DNA of 64,000 nucleotides from Rhodococcus triatomae BKS 15-14. Its GTDB lineage: Bacteria > Actinomycetota > Actinomycetes > Mycobacteriales > Mycobacteriaceae. Made by a program: the position numbers and the translations under genes. The notes under the pieces are model-generated. The model was given only the letters and a program-made list of their open reading frames with translations, searched no databases and was not told the origin of the DNA. This document shows, piece by piece, positions 46,696 through 57,273 of the stretch (position 1 is its first letter; each line of letters starts with the position of its first letter). Where the stretch lies: positions 62,001 to 126,000 of the forward strand of contig AODO01000001.1 of the NCBI GenBank assembly GCA_000341795.1, written 5' to 3'.

Positions 46696-47676
46696 TCAGC
46701 GGCGCTGACGGGCGATGTCGGCGAGGACGACGCCCGCCGCGACGGACGCGTTGAGCGACTCGACCGGACCCGCCATCGGAATGCTCAGAATGGTGTCGCA
46801 GGTTTCGCGGACGAGTCGCGAGAGTCCCTTGCCCTCGGAACCGACGACGACCACGACCGGGCCGGAGCCGTCGTACTCGTCGAGGGTGGTGTCCCCACCC
46901 GCGTCGAGGCCGACCACCTGCACGCCCTTCGCAGCCCAGTCCTTGAGGGTGCGAGTGAGGTTCGTGGCCTGCGCGATCGGCAACCGTGCCGCGGCACCCG
47001 CACTCGTCCGCCACGCCACGGCCGTGACCGAGGCACTGCGGCGCTGCGGGATCACCACACCGTGACCGCCGAACGCGGCGACCGATCGCACCACGGCCCC
47101 GAGGTTGCGGGGGTCGGTGATGTTGTCGAGCGCCACGAGCAGCGCCGGCTCCTGCTGGGTACGCGCGTTGGCGATCAGATCGTCGGGATGGGCGTACCGG
47201 AACGGCGGCACCTGCAGTGCCACACCCTGGTGCAGACCGTTGGCGCTCATCCGGTCCAGATCGGTGCGCGGCACCTCCAGGATCGAGATGCCCGCGTCCG
47301 CCGCGAGCTGCACGCTCTCGGAGAGCCGGTCATCGCTCTCGGTACCGACCGCGACGTACAACGCGGTCGCGGGCACCCCGGCGCGCAGGCACTCGAGGAC
47401 GGGGTTACGGCCGAGAACGTTCTCGGGACCATCCGTGCCCTTGCGCGGGGAACCGCCGCGGCCACCGCCGCCCGAGCCGCCCGCGGGTCGGCCGGTGTTG
47501 GCCTTGGCCGCCGCGCGGGCGCGCTTGGCGGCGGGATGCTTGGTCCGCTCGGCGGCCGGTGGGGTCGCGCCGCGGCCCTCGAGGCTGCGGCGGCCCTTGC
47601 CGCCCGAGCCGGTGACCTGGCCCTTCTTGGTGCCGGCCTTGCGGACCGCGCCGCGCCTGCTCGAATTGCCTGCCAT
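46696..47676 (-). CDS. rlmB: 23S rRNA Gm2251-type 2'-O-methyltransferase
   Basis: A 326-residue SPOUT methyltransferase of the TrmH/RlmB group. SPOUT motifs are [16 protein letters not shown] (near residue 188), VGSEGKGLS (near 283) and [15 protein letters not shown] (near 304), which form the knotted SAM site. A substrate-binding domain starts at [12 protein letters not shown] near 89. The first 85 residues are a disordered basic tail (Lys, Arg, Gly, Ala rich), common in actinobacterial members and probably RNA binding. It lies two bases after cysS. Confidence 0.9.
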   Translation of the reverse strand: MAGNSSRRGAVRKAGTKKGQVTGSGGKGRRSLEGRGATPPAAERTKHPAAKRARAAAKANTGRPAGGSGGGGRGGSPRKGTDGPENVLGRNPVLECLRAGVPATALYVAVGTESDDRLSESVQLAADAGISILEVPRTDLDRMSANGLHQGVALQVPPFRYAHPDDLIANARTQQEPALLVALDNITDPRNLGAVVRSVAAFGGHGVVIPQRRSASVTAVAWRTSAGAAARLPIAQATNLTRTLKDWAAKGVQVVGLDAGGDTTLDEYDGSGPVVVVVGSEGKGLSRLVRETCDTILSIPMAGPVESLNASVAAGVVLADIARQRR

Positions 47677-47678
47677 GT

Positions 47679-49085
47679 CTACCCTGCTTCGTCGTGGTTT
47701 TTCTCGAGGGACCACTCGGGTCCGTTCGCGGTGTCGGTGACCGCGATGCCCGCTGCTGCGAGCCGGCCCCGGATGGCGTCGGCGGTCGCCCAATCCTTGT
47801 CCGCCTTGGCCTGCTGGCGTGCCTCCAGACTGGACTGCACCAGCACGTCGAGCGCCGCGTGCGCGGCGGAGGCGTCGGACGACTCGCTCGCCCAGTGCGG
47901 ATCGAGCGGATCGACGCCGAGGATGCCCATCATCGCCCGCACCTGACCGGCGACCGCGACAGCGGTGTCGAGGTCGCCCGCTGCCAGCGCGCGATTGCCC
48001 TCGCGCTGACGGCCGTGGATCTCGGCGAGCGCCTTCGGGACGCCGAGATCGTCGTTCAATGCCTCCGCAAAGGCGTCCGTCCACTCCCCGACCGGGACGT
48101 CGCCCGCTCGTTCCGCGGTCTTGAGCACGAAAGCCTCGATGCCCCGATAGGTTTCGGCGGCGACGTCGAGCGCGTGGTCGGAGTACTCCAGCATCGACCG
48201 GTAGTGGGCGCCACCGAGATAGAAGCGGAGTTCCTGCGGCCGAACGCGTTTGAGGACGTTCGGCACGGACAGGACGTTGCCGAGCGACTTCGACATCTTC
48301 TCGCCGCCCATGGTGACCCAGCCGTTGTGCAGCCAGTAGCGGGCGAACCCGTCGCCCGCGGCCCGGGACTGCGCGAGCTCGTTCTCGTGGTGGGGGAAGA
48401 CCAGATCGAGTCCACCGCAGTGGATGTCGAACTCCGCGCCGAGGTACGCCTCCGCCATGGCGGAGCATTCGAGGTGCCAACCCGGTCGGCCACGACCCCA
48501 CGGCGTCGGCCAGGAGGGCTCGCCCGGCTTCTCGGCCTTCCACAACGTGAAGTCGCGCGGATCGCGTTTGCCCGAGGCCGCGCTCTCCCCCTGGTGCACG
48601 TCGTCGAGCTTGTGCCCGGACAGCACGCCGTACTTCTGCCAGCTCTGCACGTCGAAGTAGACGTCGCCGGCCGCGGCGTACGCGTGCCCCGCGTCGATGA
48701 GACGCTGCATCAGCTCGACCATCTGCGTGACATGCCCCGTCGCGCGCGGCTCGGCGGACGGGGGCAGCACCCCGAGCTGGTCGTAGGCCCAGGTGAACGA
48801 CCGCTCGAAGGTGGCCGCCCACTCCCACCACGGCCGACCGGCGTCCGCGGCCTTGTTCAGGATCTTGTCGTCGATATCGGTGACGTTGCGCACGAACGCG
48901 ACGTCCAGCCCGTTCGCGGCCAGCCAGCGACGCAGCACGTCGAACGCGACCCCACTGCGAACGTGGCCGATGTGCGGCTCGCCCTGCACGGTTGCCCCAC
49001 ACAGATAGATCGACGCGTGGCCGGGGACCAGCGGAACGAAATCACGCAGGGCCCGCGTTTCGGTGTCGAAGAGTCGCAGGGTCAC
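47679..49085 (-). CDS. cysS: cysteinyl-tRNA synthetase
   Basis: A 468-residue class I synthetase charging tRNA-Cys. The HIGH signature is PHIGHVRSG near residue 37, KMSKS is [10 protein letters not shown] near 266, and the zinc-site residues include Cys29 (YLCGATVQ), the Cys in HLECSAM, and PHHENE. TAAGAT lies eight bases before the GTG with no Shine-Dalgarno sequence. It is followed by rlmB, the usual neighbour. Confidence 0.96.
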   Translation of the reverse strand: MTLRLFDTETRALRDFVPLVPGHASIYLCGATVQGEPHIGHVRSGVAFDVLRRWLAANGLDVAFVRNVTDIDDKILNKAADAGRPWWEWAATFERSFTWAYDQLGVLPPSAEPRATGHVTQMVELMQRLIDAGHAYAAAGDVYFDVQSWQKYGVLSGHKLDDVHQGESAASGKRDPRDFTLWKAEKPGEPSWPTPWGRGRPGWHLECSAMAEAYLGAEFDIHCGGLDLVFPHHENELAQSRAAGDGFARYWLHNGWVTMGGEKMSKSLGNVLSVPNVLKRVRPQELRFYLGGAHYRSMLEYSDHALDVAAETYRGIEAFVLKTAERAGDVPVGEWTDAFAEALNDDLGVPKALAEIHGRQREGNRALAAGDLDTAVAVAGQVRAMMGILGVDPLDPHWASESSDASAAHAALDVLVQSSLEARQQAKADKDWATADAIRGRLAAAGIAVTDTANGPEWSLEKNHDEAG

Positions 49086-49096
49086 GACGTGCGATC

Positions 49097-49573
49097 TTAC
49101 CGGTCCGCCGCGGCCGGTAAGACCAGCGCGGTCGCAACCGCGGCGATGCCCTCACCGCGACCGGTGAGGCCGAGTCCGTCGGTTGTCGTCGCGGACACCG
49201 ACACCGGGGCACCGAGGACGTCGGCGAGCACCTCCTGCGCCTCGACCCGGCGCGGGCCGATCTTCGGCCGGTTGCCGATCACCTGCACCGCCGCGTTGCC
49301 CACCTCGAACCCGTTCTCCGCGAGGAGTCTGCGCACCTCGGTCAGCAACGTGACCCCACTGGCGCCCGACCACTCCGGCCTACCCGTGCCGAACACCGAA
49401 CCCAGGTCGCCCAGACCGGCCGCGGACAGCAACGCGTCGCACAGCGCGTGCGCGGCGACGTCCCCGTCGGAGTGTCCGGAGCAGCCGTCCTCACCCTCGA
49501 ACAGCAATCCCGCCACCCAGCACGGCCGCCCCTTCTCGATCGGATGAACGTCCGTCCCGATGCCGACTCGCAC
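49097..49573 (-). CDS. ispF: 2-C-methyl-D-erythritol 2,4-cyclodiphosphate synthase
   Basis: IspF makes MEcPP in the non-mevalonate isoprenoid pathway. The 158-residue protein has metal ligands in GTDVHPI (Asp8, His10) and in [10 protein letters not shown] (His near 34-42) and the [18 protein letters not shown] nucleotide motif. GTG start, 12 bases after ispD. Overlaps nothing; the cysS leaderless promoter lies in its last codons. Confidence 0.95.
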   Translation of the reverse strand: MRVGIGTDVHPIEKGRPCWVAGLLFEGEDGCSGHSDGDVAAHALCDALLSAAGLGDLGSVFGTGRPEWSGASGVTLLTEVRRLLAENGFEVGNAAVQVIGNRPKIGPRRVEAQEVLADVLGAPVSVSATTTDGLGLTGRGEGIAAVATALVLPAAADR

Positions 49574-49585
49574 GGTGGGTGACTC

Positions 49586-50293
49586 CTAGTCGTTGGTGTC
49601 CGGGTCCGTCAACGCCCGCGCCAGCGCGAGATCGAGCGGAGTGGTGATCTTGAAGGCGAGGGGTTCTCCGGCGATGGTGCGGACCGTCGCGCCGACCCGC
49701 TCGACGAGCCCCGCGTCGTCGGTCGCGATCGTCTCGCTTCCCGCGTAGGCGCGGCGCAGGAGATCCGCGTGAAAACCCTGGGGTGTCTGCACGGCCCGCA
49801 GTTCCGACCGTTCGGGGGTCGCGACCACGACACCGAGCAGGTCGACGGTCTTGACGGTGTCGGTGACGGGCAGTGCGGGAACGACCGCCTCGCGGCCCGC
49901 CCGCAGCTCCGCGACGACCCTGGCGATCAGGGCGGGCGGGGTGAGCGCGCGGGCGGCGTCGTGCACGAGCAGCAGGTCGGCGTCGGGTGCCGCCGCGATG
50001 CCGGCGCGAACCGAGTCGGTCCGCTCGGCTCCTCCGGCGACGACGGACACACCGGTCGGCAGATCAGCTCTGACCTCACCGACGCGGTCCTCGGGCACGA
50101 TCACCACGACTTCGTCGACCACGCCGGAGTCGAGGAGGCCCGTGACGGCCAGTTCCAGCAGGGTCCGGCCCCGCAGTTCCACGAACGCCTTGGGCATCCC
50201 CTCGCCCAGTCGCGTCCCCTGTCCGGCCGCGGGCACCAACGCAACGACCCGGCCACCGCCATGCGCGTCGACCGGGTCGTTCACGATGTTCAT
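49586..50293 (-). CDS. ispD: 2-C-methyl-D-erythritol 4-phosphate cytidylyltransferase
   Basis: IspD activates MEP with CTP. The 235-residue protein has [23 protein letters not shown] (CTP binding, near residue 18), [12 protein letters not shown] near 109 and [14 protein letters not shown] near 169. It precedes ispF and follows carD, the mycobacterial order. Confidence 0.95.
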   Translation of the reverse strand: MNIVNDPVDAHGGGRVVALVPAAGQGTRLGEGMPKAFVELRGRTLLELAVTGLLDSGVVDEVVVIVPEDRVGEVRADLPTGVSVVAGGAERTDSVRAGIAAAPDADLLLVHDAARALTPPALIARVVAELRAGREAVVPALPVTDTVKTVDLLGVVVATPERSELRAVQTPQGFHADLLRRAYAGSETIATDDAGLVERVGATVRTIAGEPLAFKITTPLDLALARALTDPDTND

Positions 50294-50318
50294 CTGTTAC
50301 CGAGTGCCGTCGCGGACG

Positions 50319-50840
<522 letters not shown>

Positions 50841-51082
50841 TCACGGGTTCTCCACAGAGCGGTTCCAACGTCGCTGGTCAGACGCACAGAGGGAAGATAA
50901 CGGGGGTTGACACCAGGTCACGAACGTGCATCGTCGCAGGGCTCGGGAGGTGCCCCCGGCGCCCGTCCGGGCCCCGCCGTGGGCGACATCCGGGCCTGAA
51001 AAGATCGACCCGGAGGCGCCGTCCCGTGCGATGACTACTACTCTGCCTAGTTGTTACGACCCGACGCCGTGGAGGACACCCC

Positions 51083-51703
51083 GTGACAGCACTCAATGCG
51101 TCGACTCGCCGAGTCGCCACCGCCGTTGCCCTGGCCGCAGCCGCTGCCATCTCGCTGTCCGCCTGCAGCGCGGGACAGATCACCCAGACCGCCACCCAGG
51201 TCGCTGCCGTCAACGGCAACTACGCGAACCAGGGCGACATCTCGCTGCGCAACGTGCACGTCGTCTACCCCAACAGCGAGGAGTACAGCCTCGAGCCGGG
51301 TGGCAGCGTCGCGCTCGCGTTCACCGCGATCAACGAGAGCGAATACCAGACCGAGCGTCTGACGAAGATCACGACCGACAAGGCCGCCTCCGTCACCATC
51401 GCGGGCGAGGCGGGCGCGCGGATCATCCCGCCGCAGACCGCACTGGCCGCCGGCACCGTCGACGCAACCGTCGTCGACGACGGCGAACTGATCGAGTCGA
51501 AAATCATCCTGGTCACCCTCGACGACCTCGGCGAGGACGTCTACCCGGGCCTGACCATGCCGATCACGTTCAGCTTCGAGCGGGCCGGCGACATCACCGT
51601 CGACGTTCCCGTGGACGCGGGCCCGGTGCTCGACCGTCACGAGTCCGACAAGTCCGGCAACGAGGGTGCGGGCACCCTCGCCGAGCACGCCGGCGGTCAC
51701 TGA
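51083..51703 (+). CDS. LpqE-like lipoprotein
   Basis: A 206-residue predicted lipoprotein. The hydrophobic signal ends in LSACSAG, giving a lipidated Cys near residue 28. The mature part is a copper-chaperone-like/immunoglobulin-type beta fold (NVHVVYPNSEEYSLEPGGSVALAF). A GGAGG box lies before the GTG. Its place between carD and radA matches M. tuberculosis LpqE (Rv3584). No metal-binding Met/His cluster is evident. Function unknown. Confidence 0.82.
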   Translation: MTALNASTRRVATAVALAAAAAISLSACSAGQITQTATQVAAVNGNYANQGDISLRNVHVVYPNSEEYSLEPGGSVALAFTAINESEYQTERLTKITTDKAASVTIAGEAGARIIPPQTALAAGTVDATVVDDGELIESKIILVTLDDLGEDVYPGLTMPITFSFERAGDITVDVPVDAGPVLDRHESDKSGNEGAGTLAEHAGGH

Positions 51704-51716
51704 CCTCACGCACCAC

Positions 51717-51747
51717 GCGGCCCCCGACCTCACAGGTCGGGGGCCGC
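51717..51747. terminator. terminator after the lipoprotein gene
   Basis: A perfect 14-bp stem (51717-51730 with 51734-51747) closes on the three-base loop CAC. Confidence 0.88.
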
Positions 51748-51868
51748 TGTCGTCCGGGCCGGACCCCTCGCACGCAGCGGCGGCCCCACGTCCCGAACCG
51801 CTGTCGGTCGCCCGCGTCGGCGCGGCCGATATGGTCGACCCGAATTTCCGACGAACAGGAGCACGAGC

Positions 51869-52393
51869 ATGACCGGACCGACCGTGGTGTCCTTCGACGA
51901 CGGCGCGACGCCGCGCCTCGCCGACTCGGCGTGGCTGGCCCCGACCGCCACCGTCATCGGCGACGTCACCCTGGAGGAGAACGCCAGCATCTGGTACGGC
52001 GCGGTCGCGCGCGGCGACGCCGACTCCATCCGCATCGGCGCCGGATCGAACATCCAGGACAACGTGACGATGCACGCGGACCCCGGGTTCCCGCTGACGG
52101 TCGGCGCGGACGTCAGCGTCGGCCACAACGCGGTCCTGCACGGCTGCACGATCGGAGACGCCTCCCTGATCGGCATGGGTGCCGTGGTGCTCAACGGCGC
52201 ACGGCTCGGCGCCAACTGCCTCGTCGCCGCAGGCGCCGTGATCCTCGAGGGCACCGAGGTGCCGCCGCGCTCCCTGGTGGCCGGCGTCCCCGCGAAGGTG
52301 CGTCGCGAGCTGACCGACGACGAGGTGAAGCACATCGAGTTCAACGCAGAGGGTTACCGCGCGCTGTCCGCCAAGCACCGGTCCGCGACATAG
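51869..52393 (+). CDS. gamma-class carbonic anhydrase-like protein
   Basis: A 174-residue left-handed beta-helix protein with hexapeptide repeats. Zinc-ligand-like His residues occur in NVTMHADPG (near 66), VGHNAVLHGC (near 88 and 93), the gamma-CA pattern. AGGAG precedes the ATG. Activity as carbonic anhydrase is not assured because many family members are inactive. It lies between lpqE-like and radA genes, an insertion relative to the M. tuberculosis order as I recall it. Confidence 0.85.
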   Translation: MTGPTVVSFDDGATPRLADSAWLAPTATVIGDVTLEENASIWYGAVARGDADSIRIGAGSNIQDNVTMHADPGFPLTVGADVSVGHNAVLHGCTIGDASLIGMGAVVLNGARLGANCLVAAGAVILEGTEVPPRSLVAGVPAKVRRELTDDEVKHIEFNAEGYRALSAKHRSAT

Positions 52394-52449
52394 CGCGCAT
52401 CTCCCGGTCCTGACGAGCCTGTCGGTGCTCACGCCTACGCTTGGGCGCC

Positions 52450-53850
52450 GTGGCGAAATCGAAGACCAGCTACCGCTGCACCGCATGCCAGTACACGGTC
52501 GCGAAGTGGGTGGGCCGGTGCCCGGAATGCGGTGAGTGGGGTTCGGTCGAGGAGTCCGCGCCCGTGCTCGCCGCCGTGAGCAACAGGCCGGGCGCGACTG
52601 CGGCGCGCGGCGCGGCACTGGTTCCCAACTCGCCCGCGACACCCCTGTCACAGGTCAGCGCGACCGTCAGCAGGGCCAAGACCACCGGCGTGCCGGAGCT
52701 CGACCGTGTCCTCGGCGGCGGCATCGTCCCCGGCTCGGTGGTCCTGCTTGCCGGGGAACCGGGCGTGGGGAAGTCGACGCTACTGCTCGAGGTCGTGCAC
52801 CGGTGGGCCCGGCGCGGTCCCGACGACCGATCCCTCTACGTCACCGGCGAGGAGTCCGCAGGCCAGGTGCGTCTCCGGGCCGATCGCACTGGCGCCGTCC
52901 ACGACCGCGTCTACCTCGCCGCCGAATCGGACCTCGCGACGGTGTTCGGTCACGTCGAGCAGGTGAAGCCGACGTTGCTGATCGTCGACTCGGTGCAGAC
53001 GATGCTCGCCGCCGACGTCGAGGGGGTCACGGGCGGCGTCACCCAGGTCCGGGCCATCACCGCGGCGCTGACCACCCTCGCCAAGACCAGCGGCATCCCG
53101 GTCCTGCTGATCGGCCACGTCACCAAGGACGGTGCGGTGGCGGGGCCGCGCGCGCTCGAGCACCTCGTCGACGTGGTGCTGCACTTCGAGGGTGACAAGC
53201 ACTCGACACTGCGCATGTTGCGCGGTGTGAAGAACCGCTTCGGATCCGCCGACGAGGTCGGTTGTTTCGAGCTGCACGAGGACGGCATCGCCTGCGTCAC
53301 CGACCCGTCGGGCCTGTTCCTGCACCACCGCGACGACACCGCACCCGGCACCGCGGTCACCGTGGCGATGGACGGCAAGCGGGCCCTGCTCGGCGAGGTG
53401 CAGGGACTCGTGGTGCCCACCCAGAACCCGTCACCGCGCCGCGCGGTCAGCGGCATGGACGCGGCCCGCGTCGCGATGGTGCTCGCCGTCCTCGCGAAGC
53501 ACGGCGGTTCCCGCACCTACGACAAGGAGGTGTACGCCGCGACGGTCGGTGGGATGAAGCTGACGGAACCGTCCGCGGACCTGGCGCTGGCCCTCGCCAT
53601 CGCCTCCGCCGAGCGGGACGTGCCACTCCCCTCCGGGCTCGTGGTCCTCGGCGAGGTCGGGCTCGCCGGTGAGGTCCGGCGCGTGACCGGAGTCGGACGG
53701 CGACTGGCCGAGGCCGCGCGGCTCGGGTTCACCCAGGCGCTGGTCCCACCGGACTCGGGATCCCACCCTGCCGGCATGAAGGTGCACGAGGTGGCGACGC
53801 TCCGGGAGGCACTGCGCTTCGTGCCCCGCCGGAAGTCGTCGGAGGACTAG
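52450..53850 (+). CDS. radA: DNA repair protein RadA/Sms
   Basis: A 466-residue RecA-like helicase aiding homologous recombination. A zinc finger with Cys10, 13, 24 and 27 opens the protein. Walker [10 protein letters not shown] is near 102, the RadA motif KNRFG near 262, and a Lon-protease-like domain follows. GTG 52450 is chosen over the TTG nine bases upstream; TACGCT (52436-52441) eight bases before it suggests a leaderless mRNA. disA lies downstream, as in other actinobacteria, with a thioesterase gene between. Confidence 0.95.
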   Translation: MAKSKTSYRCTACQYTVAKWVGRCPECGEWGSVEESAPVLAAVSNRPGATAARGAALVPNSPATPLSQVSATVSRAKTTGVPELDRVLGGGIVPGSVVLLAGEPGVGKSTLLLEVVHRWARRGPDDRSLYVTGEESAGQVRLRADRTGAVHDRVYLAAESDLATVFGHVEQVKPTLLIVDSVQTMLAADVEGVTGGVTQVRAITAALTTLAKTSGIPVLLIGHVTKDGAVAGPRALEHLVDVVLHFEGDKHSTLRMLRGVKNRFGSADEVGCFELHEDGIACVTDPSGLFLHHRDDTAPGTAVTVAMDGKRALLGEVQGLVVPTQNPSPRRAVSGMDAARVAMVLAVLAKHGGSRTYDKEVYAATVGGMKLTEPSADLALALAIASAERDVPLPSGLVVLGEVGLAGEVRRVTGVGRRLAEAARLGFTQALVPPDSGSHPAGMKVHEVATLREALRFVPRRKSSED

Positions 53851-53911
53851 AGCGCGCCCCCGCTCCCTCGCGGATTCGTCAAGGAGCGACGACCAGGCGA
53901 ACCGGGATGTC

Positions 53912-54472
53912 CTACAGGTTCGACGGGCCGAAGTCGGGCTTCGTGTGGACGCCGTCCACGAACTCGCTCATCGGTGTGAAGTGCTCGTGGTCGATCTTGA
54001 TGAACAGGCCGCGGGACGTGGCCACGACCTCGTCGCTCGCGGCGGGGCCCTCCACGATCCGTGCCTCCGCGCTCGTGTACGCCTTGCGACGGACGGTGCC
54101 GTCGACACGCGCGCGAATCTCGAGCACCGAACCGAGCGGAATCGGCCGGGCGAAGTCGATCTGCAGGTGTCCGGTCACCACTCCGCTACCGAGCGCCATG
54201 CAGGCGATCCCCTGAGCCTCGTCGAACGCGGTCGTGAGGATGCCGCCGTGGATCGTTCCCGGTCCGCCCTGGTAGCGGTTGTGCACAGTCAGGCGACCGA
54301 CGATGTCGATGCCCTCGGTCGCGGTGAAGTGCATCGCGATCCCGGTCGGCTGGTCGTCGCCACATCCGAAGCACTTCGACCAGTGCTGGGGGAGGTCTCC
54401 TCCCGGAGCAGGAAAGAAGTCGGGGCGAATCGGAACTTCGAGGTCGTCGGGCAATGTCCAGGTACCGCTCAT
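53912..54472 (-). CDS. PaaI-type hot-dog thioesterase family protein
   Basis: A 186-residue hot-dog protein. The N-terminus has CFGCGDDQPTGIAMHF near residue 33, then the catalytic region GGPGTIHGGILTTAFDEA near 68 and a GHLQIDFARPIPLGS strand. Such proteins hydrolyse acyl-CoA thioesters. TAGATT (54481-54486 on the minus strand) lies eight bases upstream. It is inserted between radA and disA on the other strand. Its acyl-CoA substrate is unknown. Confidence 0.8.
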   Translation of the reverse strand: MSGTWTLPDDLEVPIRPDFFPAPGGDLPQHWSKCFGCGDDQPTGIAMHFTATEGIDIVGRLTVHNRYQGGPGTIHGGILTTAFDEAQGIACMALGSGVVTGHLQIDFARPIPLGSVLEIRARVDGTVRRKAYTSAEARIVEGPAASDEVVATSRGLFIKIDHEHFTPMSEFVDGVHTKPDFGPSNL

Positions 54473-54565
54473 ACCTCGGTAATCTAGTCGCGAGATGTTC
54501 ACGCGGAACCACGGGCTTCCGCGCACGAGACGTGCGCCACAGGGCGGCGAGGCAGGGGGACGGCG

Positions 54566-55645
54566 TTGGACGACACCGCGGCAACCCTCCGCGAAACGCT
54601 CGCCCGGCTCGCCCCCGGCACCGAGCTCCGGGACGGCCTAGAACGCATCCTCCGCGGACGCACCGGCGCCCTGATAGTGCTCGGCTACGACGACCTCATC
54701 GAGGAACTGTGCGACGGCGGCTTCGAGCTGGACGTCGAGTTCAAGCCGACCAGGCTGCGTGAGCTGTCGAAGATGGACGGCGCGGTCGTCCTCTCCACCG
54801 AAGGCACCCGCATCGTGCGAGCAAACGTGCAGCTGGTCCCGGACTACAAGATCCCCACCGTCGAATCCGGCACCCGGCACCGCGCCGCGGAACGGACCGC
54901 GATCCAGACCGGATATCCGGTGGTCTCCGTCAGCCAGTCGATGAGCATCGTGTCCGTGTACGTGGGCGGAGTCCGGCACGTTCTGGAGGGGTCGCCGACG
55001 ATCCTGTCCCGCGCCAACCAGGCGGTGGCGACGCTGGAGCGGTACAAGTCACGGCTGACCGAGGTCACCAGCGCGCTGTCCGTGGTGGAGATCGAGGACT
55101 TCGTGACCCTCCGCGACGCCCTGACCGTGGCGCAGCGGCTGGAGATGGTGCGCCGGGTGTCCGTCGAGATCGAACGGGACGTGCTGGAACTGGGGACCGA
55201 CGGCCGCCAGCTGGCACTACAGCTCGAGGAACTCGTCGGGGACAACGACGTCGCCAGGCAACTGGTCGCGCGCGACTACCTCGCGGGCACCGGCCAGCCG
55301 TCCACCGAAGCGGTCGATTCCGCGCTCGCCGCTGTCGACAAGCTCACCGACGCCGACCTGCTCGACCTGACGACGCTCGCGCGGGCGTTCGGCTATCCCG
55401 CGACCATCGAGTCGCTCGACGCGCCGATGAGCCCGCGCGGCTACCGTGTTCTGGCGCGGGTGCCGCGACTGCAGTTCCATCAGGTGCACCGGCTGGTCGC
55501 GTCGTTCGGGACGCTGCAGGGCCTGCTCGCCGCGTCGGCTGCCGACCTGCAGTCCGTCGAAGGCATCGGCGGCCTGTGGGCGAGGCACATCCGGGAGGGC
55601 CTCTCCCGGCTCGCGGAGACCTCGATCACCGGTCCGTTCGACTAG
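54566..55645 (+). CDS. disA: diadenylate cyclase DisA
   Basis: DisA makes c-di-AMP and scans DNA. The 359-residue protein has the N-terminal diadenylate cyclase domain with MDGAVVLS (Asp71) and [10 protein letters not shown] (RHR at 104-106). A helical spine and the C-terminal helix-hairpin-helix DNA-binding domain ([17 protein letters not shown]) follow. The start is TTG after a GGGGGAC stretch; this N-terminus matches the family. Confidence 0.95.
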   Translation: MDDTAATLRETLARLAPGTELRDGLERILRGRTGALIVLGYDDLIEELCDGGFELDVEFKPTRLRELSKMDGAVVLSTEGTRIVRANVQLVPDYKIPTVESGTRHRAAERTAIQTGYPVVSVSQSMSIVSVYVGGVRHVLEGSPTILSRANQAVATLERYKSRLTEVTSALSVVEIEDFVTLRDALTVAQRLEMVRRVSVEIERDVLELGTDGRQLALQLEELVGDNDVARQLVARDYLAGTGQPSTEAVDSALAAVDKLTDADLLDLTTLARAFGYPATIESLDAPMSPRGYRVLARVPRLQFHQVHRLVASFGTLQGLLAASAADLQSVEGIGGLWARHIREGLSRLAETSITGPFD

Positions 55646-55792
55646 GCGTGTCGCCCGATCACTCTCGGATCCACCTGGGCGAGATGAACGCCGTCCGGCA
55701 AGGCAGCCGACGATGACGGAGCAGGGCGGCGATCAGGCGCCAGGTGCGCAGAAACGGCGACGGGGAGACCTGCCCTGGACCAGGAACGTCAC

Positions 55793-56488
55793 TCAGCTCA
55801 GGTTGAACGGCTCCGGCGCACTGCGCAGGTTGCCGAGCTGGCCCACCACCGAGTACGCGCCTGCGGGCACCGGTTCACGCGGAGCCGTGCACCCGGGCGC
55901 AGACGTGGCGCCCGACCACTTGACCGTGAAGGCGGCCTGCTCGCCGGGCGCGAGCGTGCGGACGTCCGCGGCCGAGTTCGGGAAGCAGTCGTTGTTCGAC
56001 CAGAGGCGCTGCTGGGTGTCGAGCGTGTAGACCAGCACCTGCTGCATTCCCGCACCGAGTTCGCGGTCGCAGGGGGCGTTGCCGATGTTCGTGACGACGA
56101 TGCCGAACTCGGGTTCCTCACCGGCCGGGTAGGTCGGCTTGCCGGGGCTGACCTTGACGGCGAGCGAGCTGTCGGCGCACTGCCCGGCGGGCGCGGCGGC
56201 ATCGGATGCCTCGCCGGTACTCGACGGGTCGGTGCTGCCCGACGCGGACGGCGACTCACTCGACGACCCCGATTCCGAGGCCGGCGTGGATGACGACGCG
56301 GACGCCGTGGTCGTCACCGACAGTGACGAACTCGCGGCGGCCGCGTCGGTGGCCTGGTCGTCGTCGCCACCGCGCAGAGCGGAGACGATCCAGATCAGCA
56401 GAACGAGAGCGACAACCGCCGCACCGATGGCAAGCCAGCGGCGGCGCCGGTAGATCTCGGGGGGCAGCGGCCCGGATGGTTCCATCAC
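55793..56488 (-). CDS. membrane-anchored Ser/Thr-rich protein (Rv3587c-like)
   Basis: A protein of about 231 residues with one transmembrane segment (WLAIGAAVVALVLLIWIVSAL, near residue 19), a low-complexity Ser/Ala/Thr linker of about 60 residues, and an extracellular beta-rich domain with four cysteines (CADSSLAV, CDREL, CFPNS, CTAPRE). TAACGT lies seven bases before GTG 56488; ATG 56485 is equally possible. It sits after disA, as does Rv3587c in M. tuberculosis by recollection. Function unknown; a cell-envelope role is likely. Confidence 0.75.
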   Translation of the reverse strand: MMEPSGPLPPEIYRRRRWLAIGAAVVALVLLIWIVSALRGGDDDQATDAAAASSSLSVTTTASASSSTPASESGSSSESPSASGSTDPSSTGEASDAAAPAGQCADSSLAVKVSPGKPTYPAGEEPEFGIVVTNIGNAPCDRELGAGMQQVLVYTLDTQQRLWSNNDCFPNSAADVRTLAPGEQAAFTVKWSGATSAPGCTAPREPVPAGAYSVVGQLGNLRSAPEPFNLS

Positions 56489-56559
56489 GGATACCACGTT
56501 ATGTCCAGGTCCGACCGGTGCTGCCCACCAGGTCCGGCGTGTCGCTCACACGAGCGGCG

Positions 56560-57195
56560 TCAGACCGCCTCCACCTCGGCGTCTCCGACGTCTCCGACCG
56601 TGCTCCGCAGCTTGATGCCACCGTCCGAGAGCGTGTAGGTGACACCGACGATCGCGCAGGTGCCGGCCTCGACCTTCTCGGCGATGATCCGCGACCGCTC
56701 CTGCAGGAGCCGGCCGGTCTCGACGACGTGCCTGGCCTCGAACTGATCCGGGTTGGACAGGCCCTCGGTCCGACCGATGAGGATGGAGGGGGTGACGCGC
56801 TCGACGATGTCGCGGATGAAGCCGCCCGGCACCTGTCCCGTGTCGAGGGCGTTGAGCGTGGCCGCGACGGCGCCGCAGCTGTCGTGGCCGAACACCACGA
56901 TCAACGGCACGTTCAGGATTCCGACGGCGTACTCGATGGAGCCGAGAACGGCGCTGTCGATCACGTGACCAGCGGTGCGCACGACGAACATGTCGCCGAG
57001 ACCCTGGTCGAAGATGATCTCGGCGGCGACCCGGGAGTCGCCGCAGCCGAAGATCACCGCGGTCGGATGCTGTCCACCGACGAGTTTCGCCCGGTCGGCG
57101 ACTCCCTGGCTGGGGTGCAGCGGGGTTCCGCTGACGAACCGCTCGTTACCCTCTTTGAGGGCCTTCCAGGCCGAGATTGGATTCGAATTGGGCAT
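56560..57195 (-). CDS. beta-class carbonic anhydrase
   Basis: A 211-residue beta-carbonic anhydrase interconverting CO2 and bicarbonate. Zinc ligands are Cys51 and Asp53 in GCGDSRVAAE and His/Cys in GHDSCGAV near 104 and 107. It resembles M. tuberculosis Rv3588c (CanB). The start MPNSNPISAW was preferred; CACAAT seven bases upstream fits a leaderless promoter. A second in-frame ATG three codons upstream is possible. Confidence 0.93.
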   Translation of the reverse strand: MPNSNPISAWKALKEGNERFVSGTPLHPSQGVADRAKLVGGQHPTAVIFGCGDSRVAAEIIFDQGLGDMFVVRTAGHVIDSAVLGSIEYAVGILNVPLIVVFGHDSCGAVAATLNALDTGQVPGGFIRDIVERVTPSILIGRTEGLSNPDQFEARHVVETGRLLQERSRIIAEKVEAGTCAIVGVTYTLSDGGIKLRSTVGDVGDAEVEAV

Positions 57196-57273
57196 GACTG
57201 ACATTGTGCACGCGGTCGGGCTCGACAAGTTGCCCGACCTGGCAGAACAGCGAAGAGCAGGTGTGACGATCCA

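Noticed and set aside
47694-49547. Plus-strand open frame across cysS and ispF
   Set aside because: Antisense to two core genes, without motif.
50906-50911. TTGACA considered as the -35 of the lipoprotein gene promoter
   Set aside because: No -10 hexamer lies 16-18 bases downstream and it is far from the gene start.
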